From contig CAJYQL010000079.1 in assembly GCA_913776965.1 (NCBI GenBank), positions 1 to 50,167 on the forward strand: a DNA stretch of 50,167 nucleotides, written 5' to 3'. A program made the translations under genes and the position numbers. Positions 8,062 to 17,691 of this stretch are shown one piece after another. Source of the stretch: an uncultured Xylophilus sp. (GTDB lineage: Bacteria > Pseudomonadota > Gammaproteobacteria > Burkholderiales > Burkholderiaceae_C). The notes beneath the pieces are model-generated. The model was not told where the DNA came from, searched no databases, and saw only the letters and a program-made list of their open reading frames with translations. How positions within the stretch are numbered: the stretch's first letter is position 1; every line of letters starts with the position of its first letter.

Positions 8062-9483
8062 TCAGCGGTCGTGCGCCGGCAGGTCCAGGACGACCGCGGT
8101 GCCCCGTCCGCCTGCGGCACCGGTATCGCCGGCGCCGTCCTCTACCGCCATCGTGCCGCCGTGCAGGTGCGCGACGGCGCGTACGCTCGCCAGGCCCAGG
8201 CCGACGCCCGGCGCGTCGGCCTCGACCGCCGCCCGCAGACGGTGGAAGCGGGTGCCCAGCCGCGACCGTTCTTCGGCCGGGATGCCGGGGCCGTCGTCCT
8301 CGACCACCAGCCGGCAACGGTCGCCCCGGCGCTCGCAGCGCAGCCGGATCGTCGCGCCGCGCCCGTCGCCGGTGGGCCCGCCGTATTTCAGGGCGTTGTC
8401 GAGCAGGTTGGCAACCGCGTTCGCGAGCAGGTCGCGGTCGCCGCGCACCACCGCATCGGGCGCCGCCGCCAAGTGCAGCGTCGCGCCCTGTGCCTCGACT
8501 ACCGCGTCGTACAGCTCGGCCAGGTCGGCCAGCACGTCGCCGAGCGCCAGGGGGCTGAAACCGTGCCGGCGGGCGCCGGTCTCCGCCTCGGCGATCCGCA
8601 GCAGCTTGTCGAACACCACGGCCAGCGCCTCCACCTCCGTCACCGCGCCGTCCACGGCCGCGCGCAGTTCCGGCACGCTTGCGTCCGGCCGCTGGGCGGC
8701 ACGCAGCTGCAGCAGGATGCGCGACAGCGGTGTGCGCAGGTTGTGGGCGATGGTGTCGGAGACGTGCCGCACGCCGTGCATCAGTTCCTCGATGCGGTCG
8801 AGCATGCGGTTGATGTCGTGCCCCAGGTGCGCGAACTCGTCGCCTTCGCCCGTGGCGGGGATGCGCTGGTCCAGCTCGCCGGCCTCGATCCGCGCGGCGG
8901 TCCGCCGGATGCCGGCGATGCTCCCTTCCACGTCGCGCCGGAACAGGTACGCGCCGATGCCGACCAGCAGCAGCGCCACCAGCCCGGCGGCCAGGGTCGC
9001 ATGGCCGACCACCCGTTCCATGCGGTGCTGCTCCCGCAGGTCGCGGCCGACGACGAGGATGCTGCCGTCGGGAAAGCGGCGCTGCTGCACCCGCAGCGAT
9101 GCCGGCTGGCCGCTGCGCCGGGCGGTGCGGGGCACGACCGCGTCGCCCAGCCGGGTCCAGTCGGGCGAGGGCGCCAGGTTGCCGGCGACGGCGCGGCCGG
9201 CAGCGTCCTGCAGCAGATAGACCTCGGAATCGCTGTCCACACCGTCCACCAGCTGCAGCGCGATCTGCTCGGCCACATCCTCCTGTCCACCCAGCGCGAA
9301 GCGGGCGGCGAGCCGCTGCGCGGCGGCGACGATCTGCCGGTCGGTACGGTGCTGCTGCACCACGACCGTCTGCCAGTAGACGATCGCGAGCAGCACGGCC
9401 ATGAAGAAGAGCGTCAGCAGCCCGTAGTGCAGGGCGATCCGGAACGCGACCGAGCGCCAGAGCCGGCGCACCGCCGCGATCAC
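8062..9483 (-). CDS. Sensor histidine kinase, probable metal sensor (CzcS/CusS-like)
   Basis: A 473-aa protein starting at GTG, with TM1 around residues 16-37, a periplasmic sensor of about 120 residues, and TM2 around 160-182. A HAMP domain follows (RRTAARIEAGELDQRI), then HisKA with the phospho-acceptor in AHNLRTPLSR (H247), and a full HATPase domain (N box NAVANLLDNALKYG, G box DDGPGIP). The GTG overlaps the regulator's TGA (GTGA), so the pair is co-translated. Orientation and position directly upstream of czcBAC suggest it senses periplasmic metal and activates the pump; the ligand is not provable from sequence. Confidence 0.88.
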   Translation of the reverse strand: MIAAVRRLWRSVAFRIALHYGLLTLFFMAVLLAIVYWQTVVVQQHRTDRQIVAAAQRLAARFALGGQEDVAEQIALQLVDGVDSDSEVYLLQDAAGRAVAGNLAPSPDWTRLGDAVVPRTARRSGQPASLRVQQRRFPDGSILVVGRDLREQHRMERVVGHATLAAGLVALLLVGIGAYLFRRDVEGSIAGIRRTAARIEAGELDQRIPATGEGDEFAHLGHDINRMLDRIEELMHGVRHVSDTIAHNLRTPLSRILLQLRAAQRPDASVPELRAAVDGAVTEVEALAVVFDKLLRIAEAETGARRHGFSPLALGDVLADLAELYDAVVEAQGATLHLAAAPDAVVRGDRDLLANAVANLLDNALKYGGPTGDGRGATIRLRCERRGDRCRLVVEDDGPGIPAEERSRLGTRFHRLRAAVEADAPGVGLGLASVRAVAHLHGGTMAVEDGAGDTGAAGGRGTAVVLDLPAHDR

Positions 9484-10211
9484 CGCAGCGCCGCCTCGGG
9501 CGCGTCCGACAGCAGGTAGCCGACGCCGCGGACCGTGTGGATCAGCGGCGGGGAGAAACCGACGTCCACCTTCTGGCGCAGCCGGCTGATCTGCACGTCG
9601 ATCACGTTGGTCTGCGGGTCGAAGCGGTAGTCCCACACCGATTCGAGCAGCATGGTGCGGGTGACCGCCTGGCGCGCATGGGTCATCAGGTAGGCGAGCA
9701 GCCGGAATTCGCGCGGCTGCAGCGCGATCGTCTGGCCGGCCCGCTCCACGCTGCGCGCGACCAGGTCGATGCGCAGGTCGGCGATCTGCAGTTCGCGCAC
9801 CTCCGGTCCGGTGCGGGCCCGGCGCACCAGCGCCTGCAGGCGCGCCAGCAGTTCGGAAAAGGCGAACGGCTTGGGCAGGTAGTCGTCGCCGCCGGCGTTC
9901 AGGCCGCGCACCCGGTCGTCGAGCGCCGACAGGGCCGACAGCACCAGCACCGGCGTCTTCTTGCCGAGGCTGCGCAGGGTGGAGAGGATCGACAGGCCGT
10001 CCACCTTGTGCGGCAGCATCCGGTCCAATACCAGCAGGTCCCAGGCTTCGGCGACCGCGCGCTGCAGGCCTTCCATGCCGTCGGCGCACACGACCACGGT
10101 GTGCCCGTGCTCGCGCAGGCCGTCGGCGATGTAGCGGGCGTTGTCGGCGTCGTCCTCGATGACGAGGACGCGCCAGGGCAGGGCGGCGGAGGCGCCGGCG
10201 GGAGCGGTCAT
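9480..10211 (-). CDS. OmpR-family response regulator, probable czc regulator
   Basis: A 243-aa protein with a receiver domain (acidic pair IEDD at 19-21, phospho-acceptor D63 in LVLDRMLP, conserved Lys in DYLPKPF) and an OmpR/PhoB winged helix (LQPREFRLLAYL, then VIDVQISRLRQKV, HTVRGVGYLL). It is first in an operon with the sensor kinase and is followed by the efflux operon on the same strand. It is closest in style to CzcR/CusR-type regulators. Start ATG at 10211. Kinase coupling is by a 4-bp overlap. Confidence 0.9.
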   Translation of the reverse strand: MTAPAGASAALPWRVLVIEDDADNARYIADGLREHGHTVVVCADGMEGLQRAVAEAWDLLVLDRMLPHKVDGLSILSTLRSLGKKTPVLVLSALSALDDRVRGLNAGGDDYLPKPFAFSELLARLQALVRRARTGPEVRELQIADLRIDLVARSVERAGQTIALQPREFRLLAYLMTHARQAVTRTMLLESVWDYRFDPQTNVIDVQISRLRQKVDVGFSPPLIHTVRGVGYLLSDAPEAALR

Positions 10212-10402
10212 GGCGGGCGGGTGCGCCTGTCCTCGCGCTGGAGCGCGAACGTGCGTCGCAGGGCAGGTGCAGGGAAAGTCGGGGTCATCGAGGGAGGGAC
10301 GGGGCGCCGCGGGACCTGTCTACCTTAGCGGGTTGCAGGCCCGTCAAGGCATGTGGGCCGCGCGCAACGATTCTAGGGCGGGCCGATGTGCGCAGCCCCG
10401 CG

Positions 10403-11557
10403 CTAGAACGCCTGCCGGTAGATCGCCAGCGCGTCCGCCTCGGTCATCTCGCGCGGGTTGTTGACCAGCAGCCGGGTCTGCTGCATCGCGTCGGCGGCGA
10501 GCGTCGGCAGCATGTCCTCGGCCACGCCGTGGTCGCGCAGCCGCATCGGCAGCCGGGTGGCGGCGATCAGCGCCTCCACGCCGGCGACGAAAGCCTCGGC
10601 CCGGGCCGGCACTTCGCCCGAGCCGCCCGGCTGCAGCGCGTCGGCGAGCGCCGCATAGTGGTCCGGCGCGGCGGCGATGTTGAAGCGCAGCACGTGCGGC
10701 AGCACCAGCGCATTGGTCAGGCCGTGCGGCAGGTGGTAGCGCCCGCCCAGCGGATAGGCCAGCGCGTGCACCGCCGCGACCGGCGAATTGGCGAAGGCCT
10801 GGCCGGCCAGCATCGCCCCGAGCAGCAGGGCTTCGCGGGCGTCGAGGTCGTCTCCCTGCTCGCAGGCGCGCACCATGTTGTCCGCAAGCAGCCGCAGCGC
10901 GAGTAGCGCCAGATGGTCCGACAGCGGATTCTTCAGCCGCCGGCCGGTGAAGGCCTCGATCGCGTGCACCATCGCATCGAGCCCGGTGGCGGCCGTCGCC
11001 GCCGGCGGAAGGCCGGTGGTGAGGGTGGCGTCCAGGATCGCCATGTCGGCGTACAGCTGGCGGGCGACGATGCCGCTCTTGGTGGTCTCGCCGGTGGTGA
11101 CGATCGAGATCGGCGTGACCTCGGAGCCGGTGCCGGCGGTGGTCGGCATCTGCACCAGCGGCAGCCGCTCGCCACGCACGTTATCGATACCGTACATCGC
11201 CGCCAACGGCTGGTCGGACGCCAGCAGCACCGCCACCAGCTTGGCCACGTCCATCGACGAGCCGCCGCCGAGGCCGAGCACCACCTCGGTGCCGGCCTCG
11301 CGTGCCCGGGCCGCCACCGCCGCGACGACATGGTCGGGCGGATCGGCCTGCACGTCGCTCAGCACCTGTGCCTGCCAGCCGTGTGCGGCGAGGCTCGCGA
11401 GCGCCGGCGCGAGCAGGCCGCTGCGCTCCAGAAACGGATCGGTCACGACGCAGATGCGGCCGGGCGTGAACCGGGTCGCCAACACCTCGCCCAGCCGGGC
11501 GGCGGCGCCGCGCTCGACGACGATGTGGGGGACGGTCTGGAATCGGAAGGGCTGCAT
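10403..11557 (-). CDS. Iron-containing (group III) alcohol dehydrogenase
   Basis: A 384-aa NAD(P)-dependent dehydrogenase. It has the nucleotide-binding GLGGGSSMDVAK near residue 95, MPTTAGTGSEVTPISI near 137, and the metal-ligand region GLDAMVHAIEAF then HALAYPLGGRYHLPHGLTNA, which is the Fe-ADH signature with its conserved His residues. It oxidises or reduces alcohols/aldehydes in the cytoplasm; the substrate is not predictable. ATG chosen at MQPFRFQ, the normal family length. It is divergent from alaS with no obvious operon partner. Confidence 0.9.
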   Translation of the reverse strand: MQPFRFQTVPHIVVERGAAARLGEVLATRFTPGRICVVTDPFLERSGLLAPALASLAAHGWQAQVLSDVQADPPDHVVAAVAARAREAGTEVVLGLGGGSSMDVAKLVAVLLASDQPLAAMYGIDNVRGERLPLVQMPTTAGTGSEVTPISIVTTGETTKSGIVARQLYADMAILDATLTTGLPPAATAATGLDAMVHAIEAFTGRRLKNPLSDHLALLALRLLADNMVRACEQGDDLDAREALLLGAMLAGQAFANSPVAAVHALAYPLGGRYHLPHGLTNALVLPHVLRFNIAAAPDHYAALADALQPGGSGEVPARAEAFVAGVEALIAATRLPMRLRDHGVAEDMLPTLAADAMQQTRLLVNNPREMTEADALAIYRQAF

Positions 11558-11647
11558 GGCGGGTGGACTGGTCGGGAGGAGGGAAGAGCGATCCTCGATT
11601 CTTGCGGCAGCCCGGGCGGTCGCCCAGAGGACAACTACCTGCGTGGC

Positions 11648-11653
11648 TAAAAT
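11648..11653 (+). promoter_or_regulatory. Candidate -10 box upstream of alaS
   Basis: TAAAAT in the 291-bp divergent gap between the alcohol dehydrogenase and alaS. It would give a leader of about 190 nt. No convincing -35 was found, and no T-box or other riboswitch-like fold was recognised. Confidence 0.3.
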
Positions 11654-11848
11654 TGTGCGCCCATGTCCGCCGCCGCGGCTTCCCCCGGGAGGGCGCCGTT
11701 CCTGCCGCGTGCGACGGGCAGCGCATACCCCCCCGGCCGCATCCGCAGACCCCACGATTTTCCGCACCGGCACCGGTCCGCTGATGGCGAACGCGCCAGG
11801 CGGAAGACCTCCGCCGGCGCCGACCGTATCCGAATCGAGACCCGCACC

Positions 11849-14482
11849 ATGAACGCACCGCAGACCACCTTCACCGTCGCCGACATCCGCAAGAGCTTTC
11901 TCGATTTCTTCGCCAGCAAGGGCCACACGGTGGTGCCGTCGTCCTCGCTGGTGCCGGGCAACGACCCGACCCTGATGTTCACCAACTCCGGCATGGTGCA
12001 GTTCAAGGACGTGTTCCTCGGCGAAGACAAGCGCCCCTACGTGCGGGCCGCCTCCGTCCAGGCCTGCCTGCGGGCCGGCGGCAAGCACAACGACTTGGAG
12101 AACGTCGGCTACACCGCGCGCCACCACACGTTTTTCGAGATGCTGGGCAACTGGTCCTTCGGCGACTATTTCAAGCGCGAGTCGCTGCAGTGGGCCTGGG
12201 AGCTGTTGACCCAGGTCTACCAACTGCCGCCCGAGCGTCTGCTGGCCACCGTCTACGAAGAGGACGATGAGGCCTACGACATCTGGACGAAGGAGATCGG
12301 CCTGCCGCCCGAGCGGGTGATCCGCATCGGCGACAACAAGGGCGGCCGCTACAAGTCCGACAACTTCTGGATGATGGCCGACACCGGCCCCTGCGGCCCG
12401 TGCTCCGAGATCTTTTACGACCACGGCCCGCACATCCCCGGCGGCCCCCCGGGCAGCCCGGACGAGGACGGCGACCGCTTCATCGAGATCTGGAACAACG
12501 TGTTCATGCAGTTCGACATGGCCGAGGACGGCAGCGTCAAGCGCCTGCCCGCGCCCTGCGTCGACACCGGCATGGGCCTGGAGCGGCTGGCCGCGATCCT
12601 GCAGCATGTGCACAGCAACTACGAGATCGACCTGTTCGACGCGCTGATCCGGGCCGCTTCGCGCGAGACCGGCGAGCAGGACCTGTCGAACAAGAGCCTG
12701 CGCGTCATCGCCGACCACATCCGCGCGACCGCCTTCCTGGTCGCCGACGGCGTGGTGCCGAGCAACGAGGGCCGCGGCTATGTGCAGCGCCGCATCGTGC
12801 GCCGCGCGATCCGCCACGGCTACAAGCTTGGCCAGAAGAAGCCGTTCTTTCACAAGCTGGTGGCCGACTTGGTCGCTCAGATGGGCGACGCCTATCCGAA
12901 GCTGAAGGCCGACGAAGAGCGCATCACCGCCGTGCTGAAGACGGAGGAAGAGCGCTTCTTCGAGACGCTCGCCAACGGCATGGAGATCCTGGACACCGCG
13001 CTCGCCGGCGGGGTGAAGACGTTGCCGGGCGAAGTCGCCTTCAAGCTGCACGATACCTTCGGCTTCCCGCTCGACCTGACGCAGGACGTGGCCCGCGAAC
13101 GCGAAGTCGAGGTGGACGCCGCCGGCTTCCAGGCCGCGATGGACAAGCAGAAGGCCGCCGGCCGCGCCGCGGGCAAGTTCAAGATGGACCGGGCGCTGGA
13201 ATACACGGGCGGCGGCAACACCTTCACCGGCTACGACGCGCTGGTCGAGGAGACCGCCCAGGTCATCGCGCTCTACCACGAAGGCACGCCGGTGCAGCAA
13301 CTCGCCGAAGGCCAGAGCGGCGTGGTGGTGCTGAGCACCACGCCCTTCTATTCCGAGTCGGGCGGCCAGGTCGGCGACCAGGGCACGCTGTCGGCCGAAG
13401 GCGCGCAGTTCGGCGTGGAGGACACGCAGAAGATCAAGGCCGACGTGTTCGGCCACCACGGCACCCAGACCCAGGGCACGCTGACGGTCGGCGACACCGT
13501 CACCGCCCGGGTGGACACGCAGCTGCGCTTCGCCACCCAGCGCAACCACAGCGTCACCCACCTGATGCACAAGGCCCTGCGCGAGGTGCTGGGTACACAT
13601 GTGCAGCAGAAGGGCTCGCTGGTGAACGCGGAGCGCACCCGTTTCGACTTCGCGCACAACGCGCCGGTGACCGATGCGCAGGTGCTGGAGATCGAGCGCC
13701 GGGTGAACGAGGAAATCCTCGCCAACACCGCCAACGTGATCCGGGTGCTGCCGATCGAGGAAGCGCAGAAGACCGGCGCGATGATGCTGTTCGGCGAGAA
13801 GTACGGCGAGACGGTGCGGGTGATCGACATCGGCACCAGCCGCGAGCTGTGCGGCGGCACCCACGTGCAGCGCACCGGCGACATCGGCCTGTTCAAGATC
13901 GTGTCGGAAAGCGGCGTCGCCGCCGGCGTGCGCCGGGTCGAGGCCGTGACCGGTGCCCAGGCGCTGGCCTACCTGCAGGAGCTGGAATCGACGGTGCACA
14001 CCGCCGCCGGCACGCTGAAGGCGCCGTCGGCCGAACTGCAGGGCCGGATCGCGCAGGTGCTGGAGCAGGTCCGCACGCTGGAGAAGGAAGTCGCGGCGCT
14101 CAAGGGCAAGCTGGCGTCTTCGCAAGGCGACGAGCTGGTCGGCCAGGCGGTCGACGTCGGCGGCCTGAAGCTGCTGGCCGCCACGCTGCCGGGCGCCGAT
14201 GCCAAGACGCTGCGCGACACGATGGACAAGCTGAAGGACAAGCTGAAGACCGCGGTGATCGTGTTGGCCGCAGCCGACGGCGGAAAGGTGCAGATCGCCG
14301 CCGGCGTGACGGCCGATAGCACCGGCCGGATCAAGGCCGGCGAACTGGTCAACTTCGTCGCCCAGCAGGTCGGCGGCAAGGGCGGCGGCAAGGCCGACAT
14401 GGCGATGGCGGGCGGCACCGACGCAGCAGCGCTGCCGGCAGCGCTGCAGTCGGTCCAGGGCTGGGTAGCCGAGCGGGCCTGA
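11849..14482 (+). CDS. alaS: Alanyl-tRNA synthetase
   Basis: An 877-aa class II synthetase charging tRNA-Ala, essential for translation. Catalytic core: [53 protein letters not shown] and GMGLERL. The editing domain carries [11 protein letters not shown] and the zinc-site CGGTHV; a C-terminal C-Ala domain follows. Length matches the E. coli enzyme (876). The frame stays open upstream to 11663, but the added 62 residues are unlike any AlaRS, so the ATG at 11849 (MNAPQTTF) is used. Dispersed repeat copy B starts 11 bp after the stop. Confidence 0.98.
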   Translation: MNAPQTTFTVADIRKSFLDFFASKGHTVVPSSSLVPGNDPTLMFTNSGMVQFKDVFLGEDKRPYVRAASVQACLRAGGKHNDLENVGYTARHHTFFEMLGNWSFGDYFKRESLQWAWELLTQVYQLPPERLLATVYEEDDEAYDIWTKEIGLPPERVIRIGDNKGGRYKSDNFWMMADTGPCGPCSEIFYDHGPHIPGGPPGSPDEDGDRFIEIWNNVFMQFDMAEDGSVKRLPAPCVDTGMGLERLAAILQHVHSNYEIDLFDALIRAASRETGEQDLSNKSLRVIADHIRATAFLVADGVVPSNEGRGYVQRRIVRRAIRHGYKLGQKKPFFHKLVADLVAQMGDAYPKLKADEERITAVLKTEEERFFETLANGMEILDTALAGGVKTLPGEVAFKLHDTFGFPLDLTQDVAREREVEVDAAGFQAAMDKQKAAGRAAGKFKMDRALEYTGGGNTFTGYDALVEETAQVIALYHEGTPVQQLAEGQSGVVVLSTTPFYSESGGQVGDQGTLSAEGAQFGVEDTQKIKADVFGHHGTQTQGTLTVGDTVTARVDTQLRFATQRNHSVTHLMHKALREVLGTHVQQKGSLVNAERTRFDFAHNAPVTDAQVLEIERRVNEEILANTANVIRVLPIEEAQKTGAMMLFGEKYGETVRVIDIGTSRELCGGTHVQRTGDIGLFKIVSESGVAAGVRRVEAVTGAQALAYLQELESTVHTAAGTLKAPSAELQGRIAQVLEQVRTLEKEVAALKGKLASSQGDELVGQAVDVGGLKLLAATLPGADAKTLRDTMDKLKDKLKTAVIVLAAADGGKVQIAAGVTADSTGRIKAGELVNFVAQQVGGKGGGKADMAMAGGTDAAALPAALQSVQGWVAERA

Positions 14483-14492
14483 TCGGCCGCTT

Positions 14493-14546
14493 GCTCCTAT
14501 TTCGATAGCTGGTAGCGCTGGTGCAGCAAGCGCAAAAGACCTTTTT
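14493..14546 (+). repeat. Dispersed repeat, copy B
   Basis: GCTCCTATTTCGATAGCTGG, then TAGCGCTGG, then AAGCGCAAAAGACC and a CTTTTTC tail. It shares TCGATAGCTGG and the following GCGCT/GCGCAAA with copy C. It fills almost the whole gap between alaS and the next start codon (14551). Confidence 0.75.
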
Positions 14547-14550
14547 CTGC

Positions 14551-15399
14551 ATGAAGTGGCGCGGCGCGGTGGCGGGCCTGCTGCTGGCCGCTACCGCGCA
14601 GGCTGCGGAACCGCTCCAGCCCGTCGCGTTCGACAGCCTCGACGGCACGCCGCTGCGGGCCTGGCTGCTGATGCCCGACGGCGCCCCGCGCGGCACGGTG
14701 GTCGCCCTGCACGGCTGCGGCGGGCTGTATGCGACTTCCGGTCCGCGCGGGGGGCTGCTGAACGCCCGGCATGCGGCGATGGGCGAGATGCTGGCGGCCG
14801 ACGGCTACGCGGTGCTGTTCCCGGACAGCCTGCGGCCGCGCGGCGAGACGCAGCTTTGCACCCAGAAGATCGGTCAGCGGTCGATCGACCAGTCGCACCG
14901 CCGGGCGGACGCTCTGGCGGCGCTGGCCTGGGTGGCGCGCCAGCCGTGGGCCGATGCCCGGCGGATCGCGGTGCTCGGCTGGTCGCACGGCGGCAGCGCG
15001 GTGCTGGCCGCGACCGATGCCACGCGCGAGAGTGTGAAGGCGTCGCCCCACCGCTTCGCTGCCGCCATCGCCTTTTATCCCGGCTGCAGCGCCCCGCTGC
15101 GCAGCGGCTACCGGCCGGCCGCGCCGCTCACGCTTCTGCTCGGCGCCCTGGACGACTGGACGCCGCCCGTACCCTGTATCGCGCTGGGCGAGGCGGTCGG
15201 TGCCGACGTGCAGGTCTACCCCGACAGCTACCACGACTTCGACAACCCTTCGGGCCGCCTGCGCGTGCGGACCGACGTGCCGAACGGCACCCAGCCGGGC
15301 CGGGGCGTGCACGTCGGCCCGAACCCCGCAGCCCGCACGGCCGCCTATGCGCATGTGCGCATGGTCCTGCGGGACGCCTTCGGCGCCCCGCCGCGCTGA
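14551..15399 (+). CDS. Secreted dienelactone-hydrolase-like alpha/beta hydrolase
   Basis: A 282-aa alpha/beta hydrolase with a signal peptide (KWRGAVAGLLLAATAQAAE), so it probably acts in the periplasm. Fold landmarks: oxyanion loop VVALHGCGGLY, nucleophile elbow GWSHGGS (Ser in place of the Cys of true dienelactone hydrolases), acid in LGALDDWTPP and His in YHDFDNP. Substrate unknown. ATG at 14551 is preferred because it gives a clean signal peptide; a GTG at 14521 would add 10 residues encoded by the repeat. There is no Shine-Dalgarno, since repeat copy B occupies that position. Confidence 0.8.
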   Translation: MKWRGAVAGLLLAATAQAAEPLQPVAFDSLDGTPLRAWLLMPDGAPRGTVVALHGCGGLYATSGPRGGLLNARHAAMGEMLAADGYAVLFPDSLRPRGETQLCTQKIGQRSIDQSHRRADALAALAWVARQPWADARRIAVLGWSHGGSAVLAATDATRESVKASPHRFAAAIAFYPGCSAPLRSGYRPAAPLTLLLGALDDWTPPVPCIALGEAVGADVQVYPDSYHDFDNPSGRLRVRTDVPNGTQPGRGVHVGPNPAARTAAYAHVRMVLRDAFGAPPR

Positions 15400-15447
15400 C
15401 CCGCGCGCCGCGGCGCTTCCTTTTTTTCGAACCCGCACCCCATTCCC

Positions 15448-17691
15448 ATGTCCCAGGCAATCCACTGGCAGTTCTTCCGCGCGGGCGGTGTCCCGCAGGT
15501 GCATATCCGGACCGGCGCGGACATCGCCCGGCTCGACACCCTCGACCAGAAGCTGTGGGTCGCACTGGCCTGCCCGACCCGCGGCATCGAGTTCGATCCA
15601 CGCACGCTCGACCTGATCGACAGCGACAAGGATGGGCGCATCCGCCCGCCGGAGCTGCTGGCGGCCTGCCGCTGGGCCTGCGCACGGCTGCGCGACCCGC
15701 AGACGCTGGTAGCCGGCGGCGACAGCCTGCCGCTCGATGCGCTGGCCGAGACGGAGGAGGGCGCCGCCCTGGCGCAGGAGGCGCGCCGGTTGCTCGGCCT
15801 GCGCGGCCGCCCCGAGGCCACGATGGTCGCGCTGGCCGACGTGCTCGACCGCAGCGCGCTGCTGGCTGCGATGCGCTTCAATGGCGACGGCGTGATCACG
15901 CCCGCCACCACCGACGACGCCGACCTGCGGCGCACCCTGCAGGAAATCGCCGCCACGCAGGGCACGGTGCACGACCGCAATGGCCAGCCGGGCATCGACC
16001 GCATCCGCGCTGAAGCCTTCTTCGCCGACGCCCGCGCGCTTGACACCTGGTACGCCCGCGCTGGCACCGAGCAGCCCGCCCTGCCGCTCGGCGACCGCAC
16101 GCTGGCCGCGGCCGAAGCGATCGAGGCGGTCCGCGCCAAGGTGGACGACTATTTCGCCCGGGCACGGCTCGCTGCCTACGACGACCGCGCCGGCAGCGCG
16201 CTGCAGGCATCGCCGGAGGAATACCACGCGCTCGGCCGGCAGACCCTGTCGGCCAGCGACGCCGTGCTGCGCGCGCTGCCGCTGGCGGTGCCGGCGCCCG
16301 GCCGGCCGCTGCCGCTCGTCGGTGCGGTCAACCCGGCGTGGGCCGCAGCGCTGCGGACGCTGAAGGAGCGCGCGGTCGATCCGCTGCTCGGTGCCGCGCA
16401 CGAGGCGCTCGACGAAGCCGGCTGGCTGCAGCTGCAGGAGCGGCTCGCCACCGGCCGCGCATGGCTGTCGGCCCGGCCGGCGTCCGGACTGGACGCGCTC
16501 GACGTGGACGACCTGCGCCGCCGGCTCGCCGCGGGCGCGGAGGCGGCGGTGCTCGCCCTGATCGCCGACGACGAGGCGCAGGAGCCCCACAACGCGCGGC
16601 TGGCCGATCTGGAGAAGCTGCTGCGGCTGCAGCGCGACCTGCTGCGCCTGCTGCACAACTTCGTCTCGTTCCAGGATTTCTACCGTCGCGAAGGCGCGAT
16701 CTTCCAAGCCGGCACGCTCTACCTGGATGCCCGCAGCTGCGACCTGACGGTGCGGGTCGCCGATCCGGCCAAACATGCGGTGCTGGCGGGCCTCGCCAAG
16801 ACCTGCCTCGCCTACTGCGAATGCACCCGCGAGGGCGAGAAGATGCACATTGCGGCGGCCTTCACCGCCGGCGACGTGGATTTCCTGTTCGTCGGCCGCA
16901 ACGGCGTGTTCTACGACCGGCAGGGCCGCGACTGGGACGCCACGATCGTCAAATTGATCGAGAACCCGACCAGCATCGGCCAGGCGTTCTTCTCGCCGTA
17001 CAAGAAATTCTTGCGCGTGCTGGAGGAACAGGTCGCCAAGCGCGCGGCCGCCAGCGAGACCGCGGCCCAGGGTTCGCTGAGCGCACTGGCCGGCAGCGTC
17101 GCCACCGCCGGCAAGTCCGGCAGTCCGGCGGCGACCCACGCGGCGGTGGCGAAGCTGCCGGGGCGGGTCGCTGGCGGCACCGTGGCTGCGCTGGGTGTGG
17201 CCCTGGGCAGCATCAGCGCGGTGCTGGTCGGCATCTTCGGCAAGTTCGTCGAGCTCGGGCCGTGGATCCCGATCGCCATCGTCGGCATCGTTGCGGCGAT
17301 CTCGGGTCCGAGCATGTTGATCGCCTGGCTCAAACTGCGGCAGCGCAGCCTCGGCCCGATCCTGGACGCCAGCGGCTGGGCGGTGAACGGGCGGATGAAG
17401 GTCAATACGCGGCTCGGCGCGTCGCTGTCGAAGATCGCCCAGGTGCCGCCGGGGGCGACGGCGCTCGCCCGCGACCCCTTTGCCGAACGCAAGGGGCCGG
17501 CCTGGCTGCTGGGGCTGGTTGTGGTGGTGGTGCTGCTGGCCGCCGGGGCCTGGCGGATGGGCTGGCTGGACCGGGCGCTGCCGGAGCCGCTGCGCCGGTC
17601 GGTGCCGGCGCCGGTGGTTCAAAACAGCTCGACGTCGTCGTGCGCCACGTCGGCGGCCTGCAATTCGCCGCTGCCGACCAGTTCCTCGTAG
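15448..17691 (+). CDS. EF-hand-containing membrane protein of unknown function
   Basis: A 747-aa protein with no assigned function. N-terminus: a canonical EF-hand loop DSDKDGRIRPPE (58-69), with Asp at positions 1, 3 and 5 and Glu at 12, and a weaker second site FNGDGVITP near 144-152. A long Ala/Leu/Arg-rich helical middle follows. The C-terminal third has about three membrane helices (GVALGSISAVLVGIFGKF; WIPIAIVGIVAAISGPSMLI; WLLGLVVVVVLLAAGAW). I recall similar uncharacterised proteins in other Burkholderiales but know no experiment. The last 73 bp overlap the convergent diguanylate cyclase gene; the tail after the last helix (Ser/Thr/Cys-rich, SSTSSCATSAACNS) looks unconstrained. Confidence 0.8.
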   Translation: MSQAIHWQFFRAGGVPQVHIRTGADIARLDTLDQKLWVALACPTRGIEFDPRTLDLIDSDKDGRIRPPELLAACRWACARLRDPQTLVAGGDSLPLDALAETEEGAALAQEARRLLGLRGRPEATMVALADVLDRSALLAAMRFNGDGVITPATTDDADLRRTLQEIAATQGTVHDRNGQPGIDRIRAEAFFADARALDTWYARAGTEQPALPLGDRTLAAAEAIEAVRAKVDDYFARARLAAYDDRAGSALQASPEEYHALGRQTLSASDAVLRALPLAVPAPGRPLPLVGAVNPAWAAALRTLKERAVDPLLGAAHEALDEAGWLQLQERLATGRAWLSARPASGLDALDVDDLRRRLAAGAEAAVLALIADDEAQEPHNARLADLEKLLRLQRDLLRLLHNFVSFQDFYRREGAIFQAGTLYLDARSCDLTVRVADPAKHAVLAGLAKTCLAYCECTREGEKMHIAAAFTAGDVDFLFVGRNGVFYDRQGRDWDATIVKLIENPTSIGQAFFSPYKKFLRVLEEQVAKRAAASETAAQGSLSALAGSVATAGKSGSPAATHAAVAKLPGRVAGGTVAALGVALGSISAVLVGIFGKFVELGPWIPIAIVGIVAAISGPSMLIAWLKLRQRSLGPILDASGWAVNGRMKVNTRLGASLSKIAQVPPGATALARDPFAERKGPAWLLGLVVVVVLLAAGAWRMGWLDRALPEPLRRSVPAPVVQNSSTSSCATSAACNSPLPTSSS

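Noticed and set aside
11663-11848. 62-residue N-terminal extension of AlaRS
   Set aside because: In frame but unlike any Ala[10 protein letters not shown] at 11849 matches the family start.
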